Below are positions 32,643 through 44,290 of a DNA stretch of 64,000 bases, piece after piece; the stretch's first letter is position 1; the number at the start of each line of letters is the position of its first letter. The position numbers were made by a program, and so were the translations under genes. The stretch comes from Chloranthus sessilifolius (taxonomy: Eukaryota; Streptophyta; Magnoliopsida; Chloranthales; Chloranthaceae): positions 6,959,001-7,023,000 of the forward strand of contig CM037589.1 of the NCBI GenBank assembly GCA_021018995.1, written 5' to 3'. The notes under the pieces were generated by a model. The model did no database searches. It was not told the origin of the DNA and was given only the letters and a program-made list of their open reading frames with translations.

Positions 32643-35370
32643 ATGATGACGGACGTGAAGATTCCTCTTCTTTGTCACTATGATGGCCTTCTTGTAAACG
32701 ATGATGGCTTGTATGAAGGTGGCCGGAGGAGGGTTATTAACATTTCGACAAGTATTTCTTATGAATAATTCATGAGGCAAATGTCTGCTGTCAATTTTGC
32801 GAGGGCGGATGAAACAGTTTCCACAAATTTTTATATGAAGATAATGAATATCCCTGTGGTTGCCGACATTTTGGACGCTGATGATTTGGCCACCCTATTT
32901 ACGTTTTATAGATCCGGGGTGGACGTCATAAAGGTATTCATCATTAAGGAACCGTCATCCTTCCAAGTCGAAGTTGAACAAGTAGATCTTGGCGGGACTG
33001 AATTTCAGCCATGTAAGTTTGAGGATGAAACTGTATACGATACCGTCCCGTTAGGTGATGATAGCGATATTACGGCGAACATGACTGCCAAGAAAGCAAC
33101 TTTTGATTTAAACGATGCTCCGATTGAATCGTATGATAACCCACTAAAATACATGCATGGGCCACAACAATGTAGTCAATGGTTAGACTATACTTCAGAA
33201 CGGGCGGTGGATACCGACAATTTCAGTCATATCTTCCCCGGTGGATGGACAACTTGGTTTACTCATGAATTATGTTCTACCATGCCATCGATGGGAATTA
33301 CCGGAGAAACTCAACCCCATGTCCATACACATGAGCACCCCTTCGGTGAAGGGCCTAGTCAACCACGCCATTATCGATTCGGTGAAGGATCTAGTCAATC
33401 ACATCAGAACCCCTTTGGTGAAAGATCTAGTCAACCACCTGAGAACACCGCTAGTGAATGGTGTAGTCATCCTCAACCCACTAATGAGGATACCTTAGAA
33501 GAAGATTATGAAAGCGAATAGGATGGGTTTATAAAAGAGGATCCGAAAATTTTTGTGAGAGACAATGATAATCCCCTAGTAGACGGAGATTACGAAGTGT
33601 CAGAAACATCGGGCGACTCCTCCGATGAAGAGGTGAAAACTGAATATCAGAATTGGACGTTTAAAGTTAAAGAGATCTTCCGAGACAAACAAATATTTTA
33701 AAGAGCATTGAAAGAGCACGCAGTGGATAAAAACTTTTAAATTCGACCTGTGAAAACCGCTAGTTATCAAGTGACAGCCAAATGCTGCGAACCCGATTAT
33801 TCGTGGCGAATACATGCGTCTAAATTGACTGGGTTCGATTCTTTCCAAATCAAGACATTCAATAGTACTCACACATGCGGGGCTGCTAAGATCGGACCGC
33901 ACGATCACCGTAATGCAATAATCTCCTTCGTAGCCAACTATGTACGGGATAAACTTATGGAAGGATTCGACTACACACCGGCGTCGATAATGTTTGATAT
34001 TGTAAAAGCTTATAATGTGTAAATCTCATATGCAAAGGCTTGGAGGGGAAAAGAACTTGCCCTTAATGATATTAGAGGCAGTTGGGAATGACAATTTGTA
34101 GATCTACCGGCTTACGTGAAAGAGATGAAAAGGGTAGATCCTAATGTACAAACATCCTTTCAACTTACGCTTGACGGTAAGTTCCAAAGATTTTTTTAGA
34201 GTTTTGGCCTGTGCATCGGAAGCTACCGCAATATACTTCGTCGCATATTGCTTGTAGACGGCACACACCTACGAGGGCGTTTCGAAGGAATCCTACTTAT
34301 CGCCTCGACGCAAGACGGTAATGGTCATATATTACCGTTAGCATTTGCCGTCGTCGAGTTAAAAGAAGAGGATACATGGATGTGATTTCTTGAACGGGTA
34401 GGTGCATTCGTGATCGGTGGGTTTAATGAAGATTTCATTTTTATCATTGATAGGTCGAAGGGTTTAATAAATGCGGTGAAACAAATTTTTCCTAACGCAT
34501 ATCACAACTACTGCATGCGACATATGACACAAAATTTGACACACAAGTATCCCAAAAACAATGTGAAGGGTCTATGGTGGAAAGCTGCGCGTGCATATTC
34601 AGTAGAGAGATTTGATTATTTTATGAACGAAATGAAGAAAGATCCTGTTGATCCTCGAGCCGTACAGTATATTTCAAAAATAGACCCGAAGCATTGGGCA
34701 CACGCACATATGGAAGGAAGGCAGTACGATTCTCTGACTATGAATAATCCTGAAAGCTTAAATAGTGTACTAAAGATAGCTCAAGAGAGACTAATTATCG
34801 ACTTAATCAGAACTACTAGAGAGAAAGTCACCGATCATTTTCAAAAGCGTGAAGCGGATATACGAAATGAACCACCCTCCTGCAGCGAGCGAGCATATGA
34901 AGAAGGTGTTGCAATGGGCCGGTAGAAAGAGAGCTCAACCATACGGGCGCGATCAATTCCAAGTCAACTCCAAAAATTTCATTCATCATGTCGACTTGGA
35001 ACACAAGACATGTAGTTGCCGCCGTTGGGACATTCATGACTTGCCTTGCTCCCATGTCGTGGCGGCCATCAATCGGAGAAGTTACGACTACCATAACTTA
35101 TGTGAGAAGTGATTTTTCACCGCTTGCTTAAGACAAACATACGACGAGCAATGGCTTCCCACCCTCGATAAAAGCCAATAAAAGTTCCAAGCAGAGTAAC
35201 TCCCTTAAAATATGAAAGTGAGACCACCCTATAATTGTCGAAAGCAAGTCGGTCGTCCGAGGAAGAGAAGGATAAGGTCTAAAAGTAAGGTTAGGGTCCT
35301 ACAGTGTAGCAGGTGCATTGAATATGGTCACAATCGCAGGAGTTGCACGGCAGTGGGACCAATGGGTTGA
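32643..35370 (+). pseudogene. MuDR-type transposase, decayed
   Basis: DDE transposase that would cut and paste the element. Starting at the ATG at 32643, successive parts are: a PB1-like N-terminus (to about 32950), a MuDR plant DNA-binding domain (about 33640-33900; YSWRIHASKLTGFDSFQIKT, STHTCG), and the MULE catalytic domain with VDGTHLRGRFEGILLIASTQ (about 34255; first catalytic Asp), IIDRSKGLINAV (second Asp) and YHNYCMRHMTQNL. A SWIM zinc finger follows (CSCRRWDIHDLPCSHVV, about 35010-35065), then VGRPRKRRIRS and a CCHC knuckle CSRCIEYGHNRRSC at about 35300-35345. In-frame stops include those at 32766, 33519 and 34020, with others between 33690 and 34390, and a frame change near 34850-34925. 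Apart from that shift the reading is collinear, so decay is mainly by point changes. Confidence 0.88.
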
Positions 35371-35519
35371 TAGTGTATATTTTTAATAAAGATAGATGGA
35401 ATGTAAATGAGAATATATATTTGCTCATAAATTCAGAATTTAGATTTTTTTGATTCGTAATAGTTGTAATTTTACTGTACAGTTACACAGAAACATGTAA
35501 CCAAGAATGTACAAATAAG

Positions 35520-35745
35520 ACGTCAGCGACTGTATATATAGTCGTTGCCGATTATTTATAGGCGTCATCGACTATATTTATAATCGATAGCGACTCTATA
35601 CAGAGTCGTTATCGACTATATAAATAATCGATAACGACTCTATTTAGAATCACCATCGACTTTATATAAAGTCAATATCGATTCATTTTAGAATCGATAT
35701 CGACTATTTATATAGTCGATAGCGACTCTGTATAGGTCGATAATG
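35520..35745. repeat. ATCGAT minisatellite array 2 (between the convergent genes)
   Basis: About 11 units with cores TCGTTATCGA, TCGATAGCGA and TCGATAACGA and AT-rich spacers. Lies between the 3' ends of the transposase gene and the Ulp1 gene. Confidence 0.9.
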
Positions 35746-36777
35746 ACTTCTATTTCTACATTATAACCACTGCTACTTAAAAAATGTTTCAATTATATTA
35801 AAAATGTTTCATTTATAAAAAAATGTATCATTTATATTTACAACCACACTACTGCTGCGCCTCCTCCTCTTTGTCCTCCTCCTCAAATTCTCTTCCCCCA
35901 TCGCCGGTGTATGTCGTCAGTGTATGGCCAATTTCTGCCCTAAACCTATCCATATCTGATTGCGCGAAGTCAAATTTCTTTCCCAACATGAAGTACTCCA
36001 CATACTTCACCACAAACACCCCACAATCACTCGAATTGGACTATCGGGGAAGGGCTTTGATCCGGTAGTCACTAGATGACCAAGGATAGGTCTTCGTGTT
36101 CAGTGCAGTGGAGTCACCATACGAATATAAAACCGCGGGAAGGTAGTGGGTCTGTTTCAAAATAGAGGAATGTCAGAAATGTTAAGCTAACAATGATAAA
36201 AGATATGCTAAGCAAAATATCTTATCAGTGTTTTTAATTGGGTCAGATATCTTTCCTTAAAGGGCCTATTAAATATAGGGTCGACGACCATTATCGATCG
36301 TTCGACTACCTTCACGATCACAAGCGCCCAGTATAATGGTTGTTGGGAATGAATTGACATAAATATCAACAAAAAAGTAATATAATCTCAAAGGGTATGA
36401 TAGAAAAATTATAAAGAAAAATTATAAAGAGGTTAAAAGCATACTGTGCTGCACTCGTGAGCCTACAAATTTCGAAACTGATTGAAGAAGAAATTTTCCA
36501 TCAGCTTCTTGCCTTGGCTCTGTTCTTATTTATAGGCAGCCCACCGTTTAATTTGACTCTCGAACGATTCTTCATATAATCTTTCAGCGAGAAGAAACTT
36601 GTTGAAATCGTTCAGTTCAAAGCCCATGTACGTCAGAGTGGTAGGGCTCATAAGGAAGCTTTTGTGCTTTACATCAGGATGAATATCGTCGTCAATTACT
36701 TCCAAGTGTCTCAGGTAGGCGCCCATAATCTGAAACCAAAGCGGTTAGAGTTAAATATGCAGTTAGAGTTAAATAAT

Positions 36778-37015
36778 CGGTATCGACACATTTTATAATC
36801 GATGACGATGACTTATATAATCGATATCGACTCTAGACTGAATCGATATCGATTCGTTGTCGAGTATACAATTGCCATCGACTATACAATGAATCGATAA
36901 CGATTCATTGTAAAGTCGATAACGATTATATAAGTCATCGTCATCGATTATAAAATGAATCGATACCAATTCAGTGTAGAGTCGATAACTACTCTATTTC
37001 GAGTCGTCATGAGTT
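36778..37015. repeat. ATCGAT minisatellite array 3 (in Ulp1 intron 36730-37067)
   Basis: About 12 units with TCGATATCGA/TCGATAACGA cores. It fills most of a 338-bp intron bounded by GTAAGT (37067-37062) and TTTCAG (ending 36730). Confidence 0.9.
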
Positions 37016-37744
37016 TTAAATTGTCTATTTGTGCCTACAATAGCTACAATAGCTTTACTTTACTTACAAAATTGTCCATGTACTTCGTGCCCTCCAAACA
37101 TCTGAAAGATTGCACCACCAGCCTATAATTACCAATGGTGCTTACGTAGTCGCTGCATAAATGAAGGCCAACGTAACTAATCTTCGTAATACATTTATAA
37201 ATTTATAATAATAAAGTGAAAGATTTAGGCTTGTTCCTGGAAAGAATAACTTACTCGTCCTCCTTCTCAGGTTTGTTCCATATCTCTTGCATGTATTTCT
37301 GCTCCGCTGTCAGCAGAACAATAGCATCAGCAGCCGTAGACCCAGGCTCAGTGGTAGCATCAATCACCAGTCCAGGCTCAGCAGCTTTTCTTTCAATAGC
37401 CTTCTCGGTTATAGGCTTTTTTACCGTCGCTACCCTTCACTGTGTCCTAGGTTTGACGGCAGTTGTTTTGATGAGTTTCCTTTGCCTAGGTCTTAAGCGA
37501 GGGTCAATTTATTGGTGAGACAATTGGGAAGGGGTTTGCTCTTCACCAGCTGGACCTTTATCGGTTTGAGTCTCAGGCAACTCGTCAGCAGCTGCTGTCA
37601 CCTCACCCGTGGGAGGATCCTGATGCAGGGGAGTTGATGGTTTCTCATTGACCGGTGTGTCGCACACTTTCGATATCAGCTCCTCAATACCGCCATCCTG
37701 AACATCGAAATAATGGTGTAAAGTATTTTAAAAAGTCCAAATCA

Positions 37745-37925
37745 ATTTTACATTTAATCGTTCTCGACTGTATATATAGTCAATAACGATTCAATATACA
37801 GTCGTTATCGACTGTAGATATAGTCGATAATGATTTAATATACAGTCGTTATCGACTGTATATATAGTCGATAATGATTAAATATATAGTCATTATCGAC
37901 TCTCTATACAGTCGGTATCGATTTA
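37745..37925. repeat. ATCGAT minisatellite array 4 (in Ulp1 intron 37698-37970)
   Basis: About 9 units with TCGTTATCGA and TCGATAATGA cores and CTGTATATATAGTC spacers. The intron has donor GTATGT and acceptor TTCAG on the minus strand. Confidence 0.9.
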
Positions 37926-38609
37926 TGTTAACAAATTTGAAACACATAAATATCACATTTCAACACATACCTTAGGTATCGCCTCTAATAAATTTTCAAT
38001 AAGTTCTTTTATATACCCCTGGCCCTTTCTGACCAACGAGTTGTAGTAATTCAACTTCTGCAACTCCTCATCCCTTGATTTCAGCCGCTCATTCAAGGAG
38101 TTGCATAGTTTCTCTATGGAAGCACAACGTTTCGTCAGGACCTTATTCTCTCCATTCAAATCGCTCACTCTTTGGGTGAGCTTCAAGTTCTCCAGCGCCA
38201 AACCGTCGACCTCCTCAACAACTCATTGAAGGTGGACGGTTCAGCTGGGCTCCCTTTCGCAGCTAGGCTCTCATTCGTGGCCCCCCTAGTTCTCAGCCGC
38301 TCTACACCTGCATGGACGGGGCCCTTTTTCGATGACGGTTCTTCGTCCAATGTCGATTGGTCATCCCATTCTTCCTCGTCAATATTCTCGACCGGAATAT
38401 AATTTCTCTTCTTCTTCGGCCGCATCTCTTCCACAGTTTTCTTGACCGGTTCTTGAGGCTCTTTCCTCTTCCCCCCAACGACATTTTAAACCCGTAGATA
38501 TTCTTTTAAGACGGGTATCTCTAATTCGAAGCCAACAGACACGAGGGGAGCGCGAACCTTTTAAAAGAAAAGAAAATACGGTCAATAACACACTAAATTG
38601 ATCATATAT

Positions 38610-38935
38610 TCCAAATGTACAGTATCGACTATTTAATAAATCACAATCGATTCTATAATGAATTAATACCGACTATTTAATAAGTCGTTATCGATTCTAT
38701 ACTGCATCGCTATCGATTACGTACGGAATCGGTATCGACTACTTAGTAAGTCATTATCGATTCTGTAATGAATCGTTATCGACTTATTAAATAGTCGTTA
38801 TCGATTTTTTACAGCATCGCTATCGATTACTTAATGAATCGGTATCGACTACTTAGTAAGTCGTTATCGATTCTATAATGACTCATTATCGATTCTAGAA
38901 TGAATCGGTAAGTTGTTTTTTGAGTCGGCATCGGA
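38610..38935. repeat. ATCGAT minisatellite array 5 (in Ulp1 intron 38558-38978)
   Basis: About 15 units of 21-22 bp with cores TCGTTATCGA, TCGCTATCGA and TCGGTATCGA. Spacers (CTATAATGAA, CTACTTAGTAAG) are less TA-repeat-like than in the other arrays. Donor GTATGAG and acceptor TAAAAG flank the intron. Confidence 0.9.
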
Positions 38936-39864
38936 TCTCTCTACTCCTTTTATTTGAATTATTTAATAAACCTCATACCTTGCTATCTAACATCTGTCCG
39001 TGTGTGTAACCTCTGATCCTTGACTGCGCCCTGTCCGACCATTTCAGCAGTCGTGGGAAAGGGACCTCGAGGCCTATCTGGGAAGGCGAAATATATGGCA
39101 GCATCTCGTAAGCCCACCATTGAAGTACACATATGCATCCATATGTGTTGTACGTCTTAAGAGCTTTATCCATCTCTGCGGTCTTTCTATTCGCCGCGGC
39201 CTTCATTATATACTCGATCAAGTCGTGGTACACGTGAAGACCCCACGGAGTTCGATTAAAGTTCTCCACATCATTGATGAGGTCGATGTGGTCTTCCGAA
39301 AGTTGATGGTGGGACCCGGGAAAGAGAAATATACACAACACATATAGAAGGGACAACTTTACGAAGTCTTCATAACTTTCCGCTCTCCAAATTACAGCAT
39401 CTATATGAGACCGGAGAATTTTTTCAGGAGGCGTTCCACAAAAGTATTTGTATCGAATGGTTTATTCTTCCGGTGGTTTAACGACGAGTATACTTTTACG
39501 GGCCAACTTCTGACAAGGCCCAGATCAATCGATAATGTCCAACTTCCGAAGATAAACATCAGTCTTCTTGATTCGGAAGTGATTTTTTTCAATCCAAAAC
39601 GTCAATATCGCATCGACCACATCAGAAAGAAATTTCACACCATTAGGCATTTAAAATATTCCACCGAAAATTGAATCTCTCAGCAACTTCTTTCGAGTTG
39701 GGGTAACATTATCGTAGAGATTCGAAATTGCACTGGGGGAACACTTGGCAACAAGTCGGTGTACAACCATCTTGACTGCTAGTTGAAATGAATTGTAAAA
39801 AAAAAAAAAAGGACTGAGTCCCACACTAACAAGGATAGTTTAAATGTTAACTGAACTGTAATAT

Positions 39865-39955
39865 ATAAAACCGATAACGACTCTAAATGTAATCGATATC
39901 GACTCTACTTGTAATCGATATCGACTCTAATTGTAATCGATATCAACCATTATGC
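39865..39955. repeat. ATCGAT minisatellite array 6 (upstream of Ulp1 gene)
   Basis: About 4 units with TCGATATCGACTCTA and TTGTAA spacers, just upstream of the Ulp1 gene ATG at 39770. Together with array 1 it brackets the element. Confidence 0.85.
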
Positions 39956-40117
39956 CTTATTTTTCTTTTTGATACCTTTATATGCACCCACAAAATCTTG
40001 AAAAGCACCTACACTAAGACCCACTAATTGCTTTGAATCAAACGATAGAGATTGTTTTTTGTCTCAAACTTCCACACCATAGATCTTGAAATCATGGGGA
40101 TGTCATCATGGGCACTT

Positions 40118-40362
40118 TAGAAAAACAACCTTAAAAAACAAACGATTTGGCATAAAATTCCATAACTTAAACGTTTTTAAAAAACAATTCTTTCACGATT
40201 TTTTGAAGTTCTGAGATCCGTGAAAGCATTGTTATTTTAATGAGGATTTGAAAATTCGCAGATCTTTGAACTTCAAAAAATTGTGAAAGCATGGTTCTTT
40301 TAAAACATTTAAGTTTTGGAATTTTTTGCTAAAAAGTTTGTTTTTTAAGGTTGTTTTTCTAA
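40118..40362. mobile_element. Foldback MITE, ~245 bp
   Basis: Arms of about 100 bp in inverted orientation: the left starts TTAGAAAAACAACCTTAAAA, the right ends TTTTAAGGTTGTTTTTCTAA. It splits a decayed unit of the ~300-bp family (phrases on both sides at 40020-40117 and 40370-40640). No target duplication was identified. Confidence 0.75.
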
Positions 40363-40855
40363 TTTTCCCTATCATATCAAATGGTCAGATTTTTATTCCA
40401 CATGACATATGTCTCAAAGCTGTGATTGGAAAACTGCATGACCAACAACACACTCAACCGTGATTTTCAATTCACTTAGTAAGATGAGTGTCACGTAGAA
40501 TCAAAACTGACCGTCTAATGGAATAGTAATGATCGATCTTGAGAACCATTGTGTCGAATATTGGGGTGAGAAACTATCTCCATCATCTGATTCAATACAG
40601 CCAATAATTTTTAGCATGGATGCTTTTCAAGATTTTGTGGGTGCAACTAAAAGTTCCCTTCTTAATCGGTTGGCTGGGATTGATGATCTTAGATATACAA
40701 AGAATGGAGCAAGAAGGTGATTCTCATAAATGAGAGGAGAAAATCGATATGGATTGTTTTCTTTCACTTTAATAATACTAGTAAAACTGCTCGTGCATTG
40801 CACATGTTAATCTACAAAGTTATTACAAGAAAAAAAACAAAAAAAAAAGTTTTAT

Positions 40856-40997
40856 CACTACAAAAAAATATATTATTAGCGACATCTTTTTGGAGCAAAA
40901 AACTTCCGCTATTAACAAAAAACTATTAAAGACTATTAGCGGCAAGGGTATTAGCGGCAGTTTTTGTCTATCGCTAATAGTCTTGTTTTTTGTAGTG
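40856..40997. mobile_element. CACTA-type MITE, 142 bp
   Basis: CACTACAAAAAAATATATT ... GTTTTTTGTAGTG with a 3-bp duplication TAT on both sides. Inner TAGCGGCAG/GCTATTAAC words shared with the other copies. Confidence 0.9.
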
Positions 40998-43480
40998 TAT
41001 TTTTAAATATTTTTATGAGTACTATAAGTAATTCTACAAATAATCATTTTTCATCTCAATTTTTGATAAAACGAATCTTGAGATCATCATGGTCCTACCA
41101 TCATAAGACAAGATTTGAATTTCACGTGGCAAACCTCTCGAAAAGTGATCCGTGAACCACTTGATGTACGGTCGTGATCATGTTCATATTTTGGAATGTG
41201 TGCCATGTGAAATCAAAATATGACTGTCTAAGGGTAGACTAAGCTCTATTATGTTCAAGATTTGGATGAAAAAATCTCCATCGTCTAATTCAACTTGGGT
41301 TTCATGTGCTTAAACTGTTGACTGCATTGAAATGGTGGTGCAGATCATTTTTCGTCACATTCTTTGAGACAGTAGAGATTGAGATCATGGTCCTACCATC
41401 GGACGCTAAGATTTTAATTATACATGACATACGTCATTATAAGTGATCTGAGAACTACGTTTGATGTGCGCCACATAGAATCAAAATATGACCGTCTGAT
41501 GGTAGGCCAATGATCTTATATGTTGAAGATTTGGATTACAAAATCTCCATTGTCTGATTCAAAGCAATCTTAACTCGAGTTTCACGTGCTTAAATCGTTG
41601 ACTGCTTTGAATTAACATTAGAAACCATTGTTTGTCTAAATCTTCAAGAGAATAGATATTGATATCATGGTTCATCGGACAGTAAAAGATCTTAATTATT
41701 CGTGGCAAATGTATTGATAAGTGATCCGAGAACCACGTTTGATGTGCGCCCATGATCATGTTAGGTTTTTCGTATGTGTGTCATGTGGAAGAAAAATAAT
41801 TGTTTGATGGCATGCCCATGATCTCAAGATCCTTTATGTCGAATATTTGGAAGAAAAATGATCTCCATTATCTTTATCAAAGCAATCTCAACCCGGGATT
41901 CACGTGCCTATATAAACCGTTGACAATTTTGAATAGACGGTTGAAATCGTTTTTCAACTAAATGTTGGACGCAATAAATCTTGAGATCCTGGTCCTACCA
42001 TCAGATGGTAAGATTTTGATTTCACGTGACAAACCTCTCGAAAAGTGATATGAGAACCATTTTTGATGTACGTTCATGACCATGTTCATTTTGTAGGATG
42101 AATATGATGATCAAATGGTATGCCGGTCTGATGGTAAGCCCGTGATCTCAAGATCTTTTATGTCAAATATTTGGATGAAAAATGATCTTCATCATCTTAT
42201 TCAAAGCAGTTACACGTGCCAAAGTAGTTAATGGTTTTGAATAGATTGTTGAGATCGGTTTTCGTCTCAATCTTCGACACAATAAATCTTGAAATCATGG
42301 CCCTACCATCAAATGGTAAGATTTTGAATTCACATGGCAGACCTCCCGAAACGTGATTTGAGAACCACGTTTGATGTACGCCCATAATCACATTCATTTT
42401 GTGGAATCTATGCCACACGGTATCAAAATATGCCCATTTGATGGTATGCCTAAGATCTCAAGATATATGTTAAAGATTTGGATGAAAAACAATCTCCGTC
42501 GTCTGACTCAAATCAGGCTCAACTCAGGTTTCACGTGCTTAATTTGTTGACTACTTTGGGTAGACGATGTAGATTCTTTTCCATCTCAAGCATTCACATA
42601 GAACTTGAGATCATGGTCCAATCATCTCACAGTAATATTTTACTTTCACATAGCAAATCTCTCAAACAGTGATCCCGAGAACCACCACTACAAAAAATAA
42701 GACTATTGGCGGCAGCCAAAAACTGTCGCTATTAACAAAAAACTGCCGCTAATATCCTTGCCGCTAATAATCATAATAGGTTTTTTATTAAAAGCAACAA
42801 TTTTTTGCTCCAAAAAACTATTGCTAATAGTCTTTTTTTTTTTTTTGTTTTTTTTTTTATATGTATATGCAAGATCATGTTAATTTTTTTCTAATGTGTG
42901 CCACTTGAATTCAAAATATGACCGGATGAGGGTAAGCCCATGATCTCAAGATCTATTATGTCGAAGAATTGGATGAAAAACAATCTCAATCATCCGATTT
43001 AAAATAGTTTCAACTCGAGTTTCACGTGCTTAATCCCTTGACTACTTTGGTTAGACAACATAGATTTTTTTTTGTCTAGAACATTCACATATAGATCTTG
43101 AGATCAGTCATATTTTGATTTCACCAAGTACATTTTTCAAAAGGTGATCCGAGAATCACGTTTGATGTATATGCATGATCTTGTTCATTTTTTTTTAAGC
43201 GTGTCACATGAATTCAAAATATGACCGTTTAAGAGTAAGTCCATGATCTCAAGATCTATTATGTCGAGGATTTGGATGAGTTTAACCTATGACTGCTTTG
43301 AATAGACGGTGGAGATGTCCGCAGCTAATAGGGCGCAGCTAAAGGCCTATTATTTTGTAGTGTGTTTAACCTTTGACTGCTCTGAATAGACGGTGGAGAT
43401 CGTTTTTTCTTCTTAATCTTCGACATAATTGATATGATCTTGAAAGCGTGGTTCAACCATAAGGAAGTAATAAAGTTGTG
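40998..43480. repeat. Tandem array of a ~300-bp quasi-palindromic unit, about seven copies
   Basis: The landmark GTGATCCGAGAACCACG recurs at about 41141, 41437, 41716, 42043, 42352, 42667 and 43141, giving a period of 280-330 bp (the last step holds a MITE). Each unit is an imperfect palindrome. CATGATCTCAAGATCTATT and TCGAAGATTTGGATGAAAAA are followed, after the loop CTCGAGTTTCACGTGCTTAA, by their reverse complements. GACCGTCTGATGG pairs with CCATCAGACGGT around a second loop. Related single units lie near 12.7, 16.0, 40.4, 43.7 and 56.8 kb. No coding. Confidence 0.85.
42686..42868. mobile_element. CACTA-type MITE inside the tandem array
   Basis: Starts CACTACAAAAAATAAGACTATTGGCGGCAG. The right end runs into a long T tract and is not cleanly defined. 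A further scrap (GCAGCTAATAGG ... TTTTGTAGTG) lies at 43322-43363. Confidence 0.75.
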
Positions 43481-43489
43481 GTGCCTTAA

Positions 43490-43935
43490 AATTAGGTGAG
43501 TGCAAATAGAAGTAACCTTTCAAATCGTGGGATATATGCATGAGCAAAATGGCACTCTTTAGAGAGGACACATGATTGTCTCTAACAGTAAGCCTCTTAG
43601 TAACTCTACCTAATGGTCCGGATGGATGCCTTTACTAACACCAATGGAATTTTGGAGGGCACATACTCTAAAAATCATTGACTTATTTAAATTGGACGGT
43701 ATTGATTATTTTTATGTCATGTAGAATCAAAATCCAATCGTCTGATAATAGGACCATGATCACAGGATATATCATGTCAAAAATCGGGACGAAAGACTAT
43801 CCTCATCATCTTTTTCAAAGCTATCAACAGTTTAAGTTTATAAAAATCAAAGTTAAGAAGGACGAATATTAGTTTGAAAATAAAGGTGCCCCCTAGATAT
43901 ACTGATAAATAATAGTCTTCATAAGTACTGAAGCT
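43490..43935. other. Decayed unit of the ~300-bp family, no gene
   Basis: Phrases ATGTCATGTAGAATCAAAATCC and CACAGGATATATCATG near 43710-43780 are relics of the array unit. Nothing else is seen. Confidence 0.4.
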
Positions 43936-43939
43936 TTAA

Positions 43940-44290
43940 AATCATAATAACAAATTTCTTTGAAATTCTCCAAAATTTCTTTAAAATTTACCGATATAGG
44001 GGTGAGGCGAAACTTTCGGCGAAATTTCGATAATTTCTCTGAAATTGCTGAAATTTCATTAATTTTGGCGAAATAAACGAAATTTCACCGAAATTAATAA
44101 ATCTTTTCTAATTTTAGTCATATCTTAAATAATAAATAAAAATCTTATGAAGTTTAAATATAATTTATATTTAATACTTCTTGTACTCTCCAAAAAATTT
44201 TTGAAACTTTTTGAATTTTTTTCAAAATTTATCCGAAACGATCTCCTACTGAAATGTTGCTGGAAACGAAATTTGTCACTATGGTTAAAA
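43940..44290. repeat. Dispersed 'GAAATTTC' repeat, copy 1
   Basis: Many GAAATTTCG, CGAAATTTCACCG and TTTCGGCG words end in AATTTGTCACTATGGT. The copy at 60135-60425 ends in the same AAATTTGTCACTATGGT phrase. Confidence 0.6.

Larger units (their letters stand above)
35849..39770 (-). pseudogene. DUF1985 + Ulp1-like (C48) cysteine protease gene of the MULE
   Basis: Multi-exon transposon gene of the Ulp1 family, whose cellular members cut SUMO from proteins. Starting at the ATG at 39770: a DUF1985-type N-terminus (SLLYVLCIFLFPG, FNRTPWGLHVYHDL and LQWWAYEMLPYI, about 39350-38980), an acidic/Lys-rich linker (about 38430-38200), and a coiled-coil segment (about 38200-37970). A C48-like region follows: RCLEGTKYMDNF|IMGAYLRHLE (37152-36650), HSQQPLYWALVIV with catalytic His and following VVDP Asp (about 36340-36260), and NSSDCGVFVVKYVEYF with the catalytic Cys (about 36030). 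It stops at 35849 after an E-rich tail. The His/Asp/Cys triad is present. Canonical GT-AG introns are seen at 38978-38558, 37970-37698, 37254-37153 and 37067-36730. In-frame stops (for example 36526-36528 and one just before NSSDC) and some frame shifts show decay. Confidence 0.82.
31842..39960. mobile_element. Decayed Mutator-like element with MuDR and Ulp1 genes (KI-MULE type)
   Basis: The left end is placed at GGGAAATTTATCTGATCGGCCC, which resembles plant MULE termini; the right end, near 39960, is not resolved and no terminal inverted repeat was found. This fits the non-TIR MULE class. The element holds a + strand MuDR-type transposase gene and a convergent - strand gene with DUF1985 and Ulp1 (C48) peptidase parts. 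That is the arrangement of Kaonashi (KI) MULEs. Six minisatellite arrays lie only in noncoding parts. Both genes carry several disruptions, so it is not autonomous. Confidence 0.8.

Noticed and set aside
33600-35094. Minus-strand open frames across the transposase
   Set aside because: Shadows of the + strand MuDR gene, which shows clear domain order.
32355-38935. CRISPR-like appearance of regularly spaced ATCGAT repeats
   Set aside because: Plant nuclear context, palindromic ~20-bp units with low-complexity AT spacers, no unique spacers and no cas genes. It is a minisatellite.
40020-40640. Right terminal repeat of the Mutator element
   Set aside because: The inverted repeat there pairs with itself (foldback 40118-40362) and splits a unit of the ~300-bp family; it has no partner at the MULE left end.
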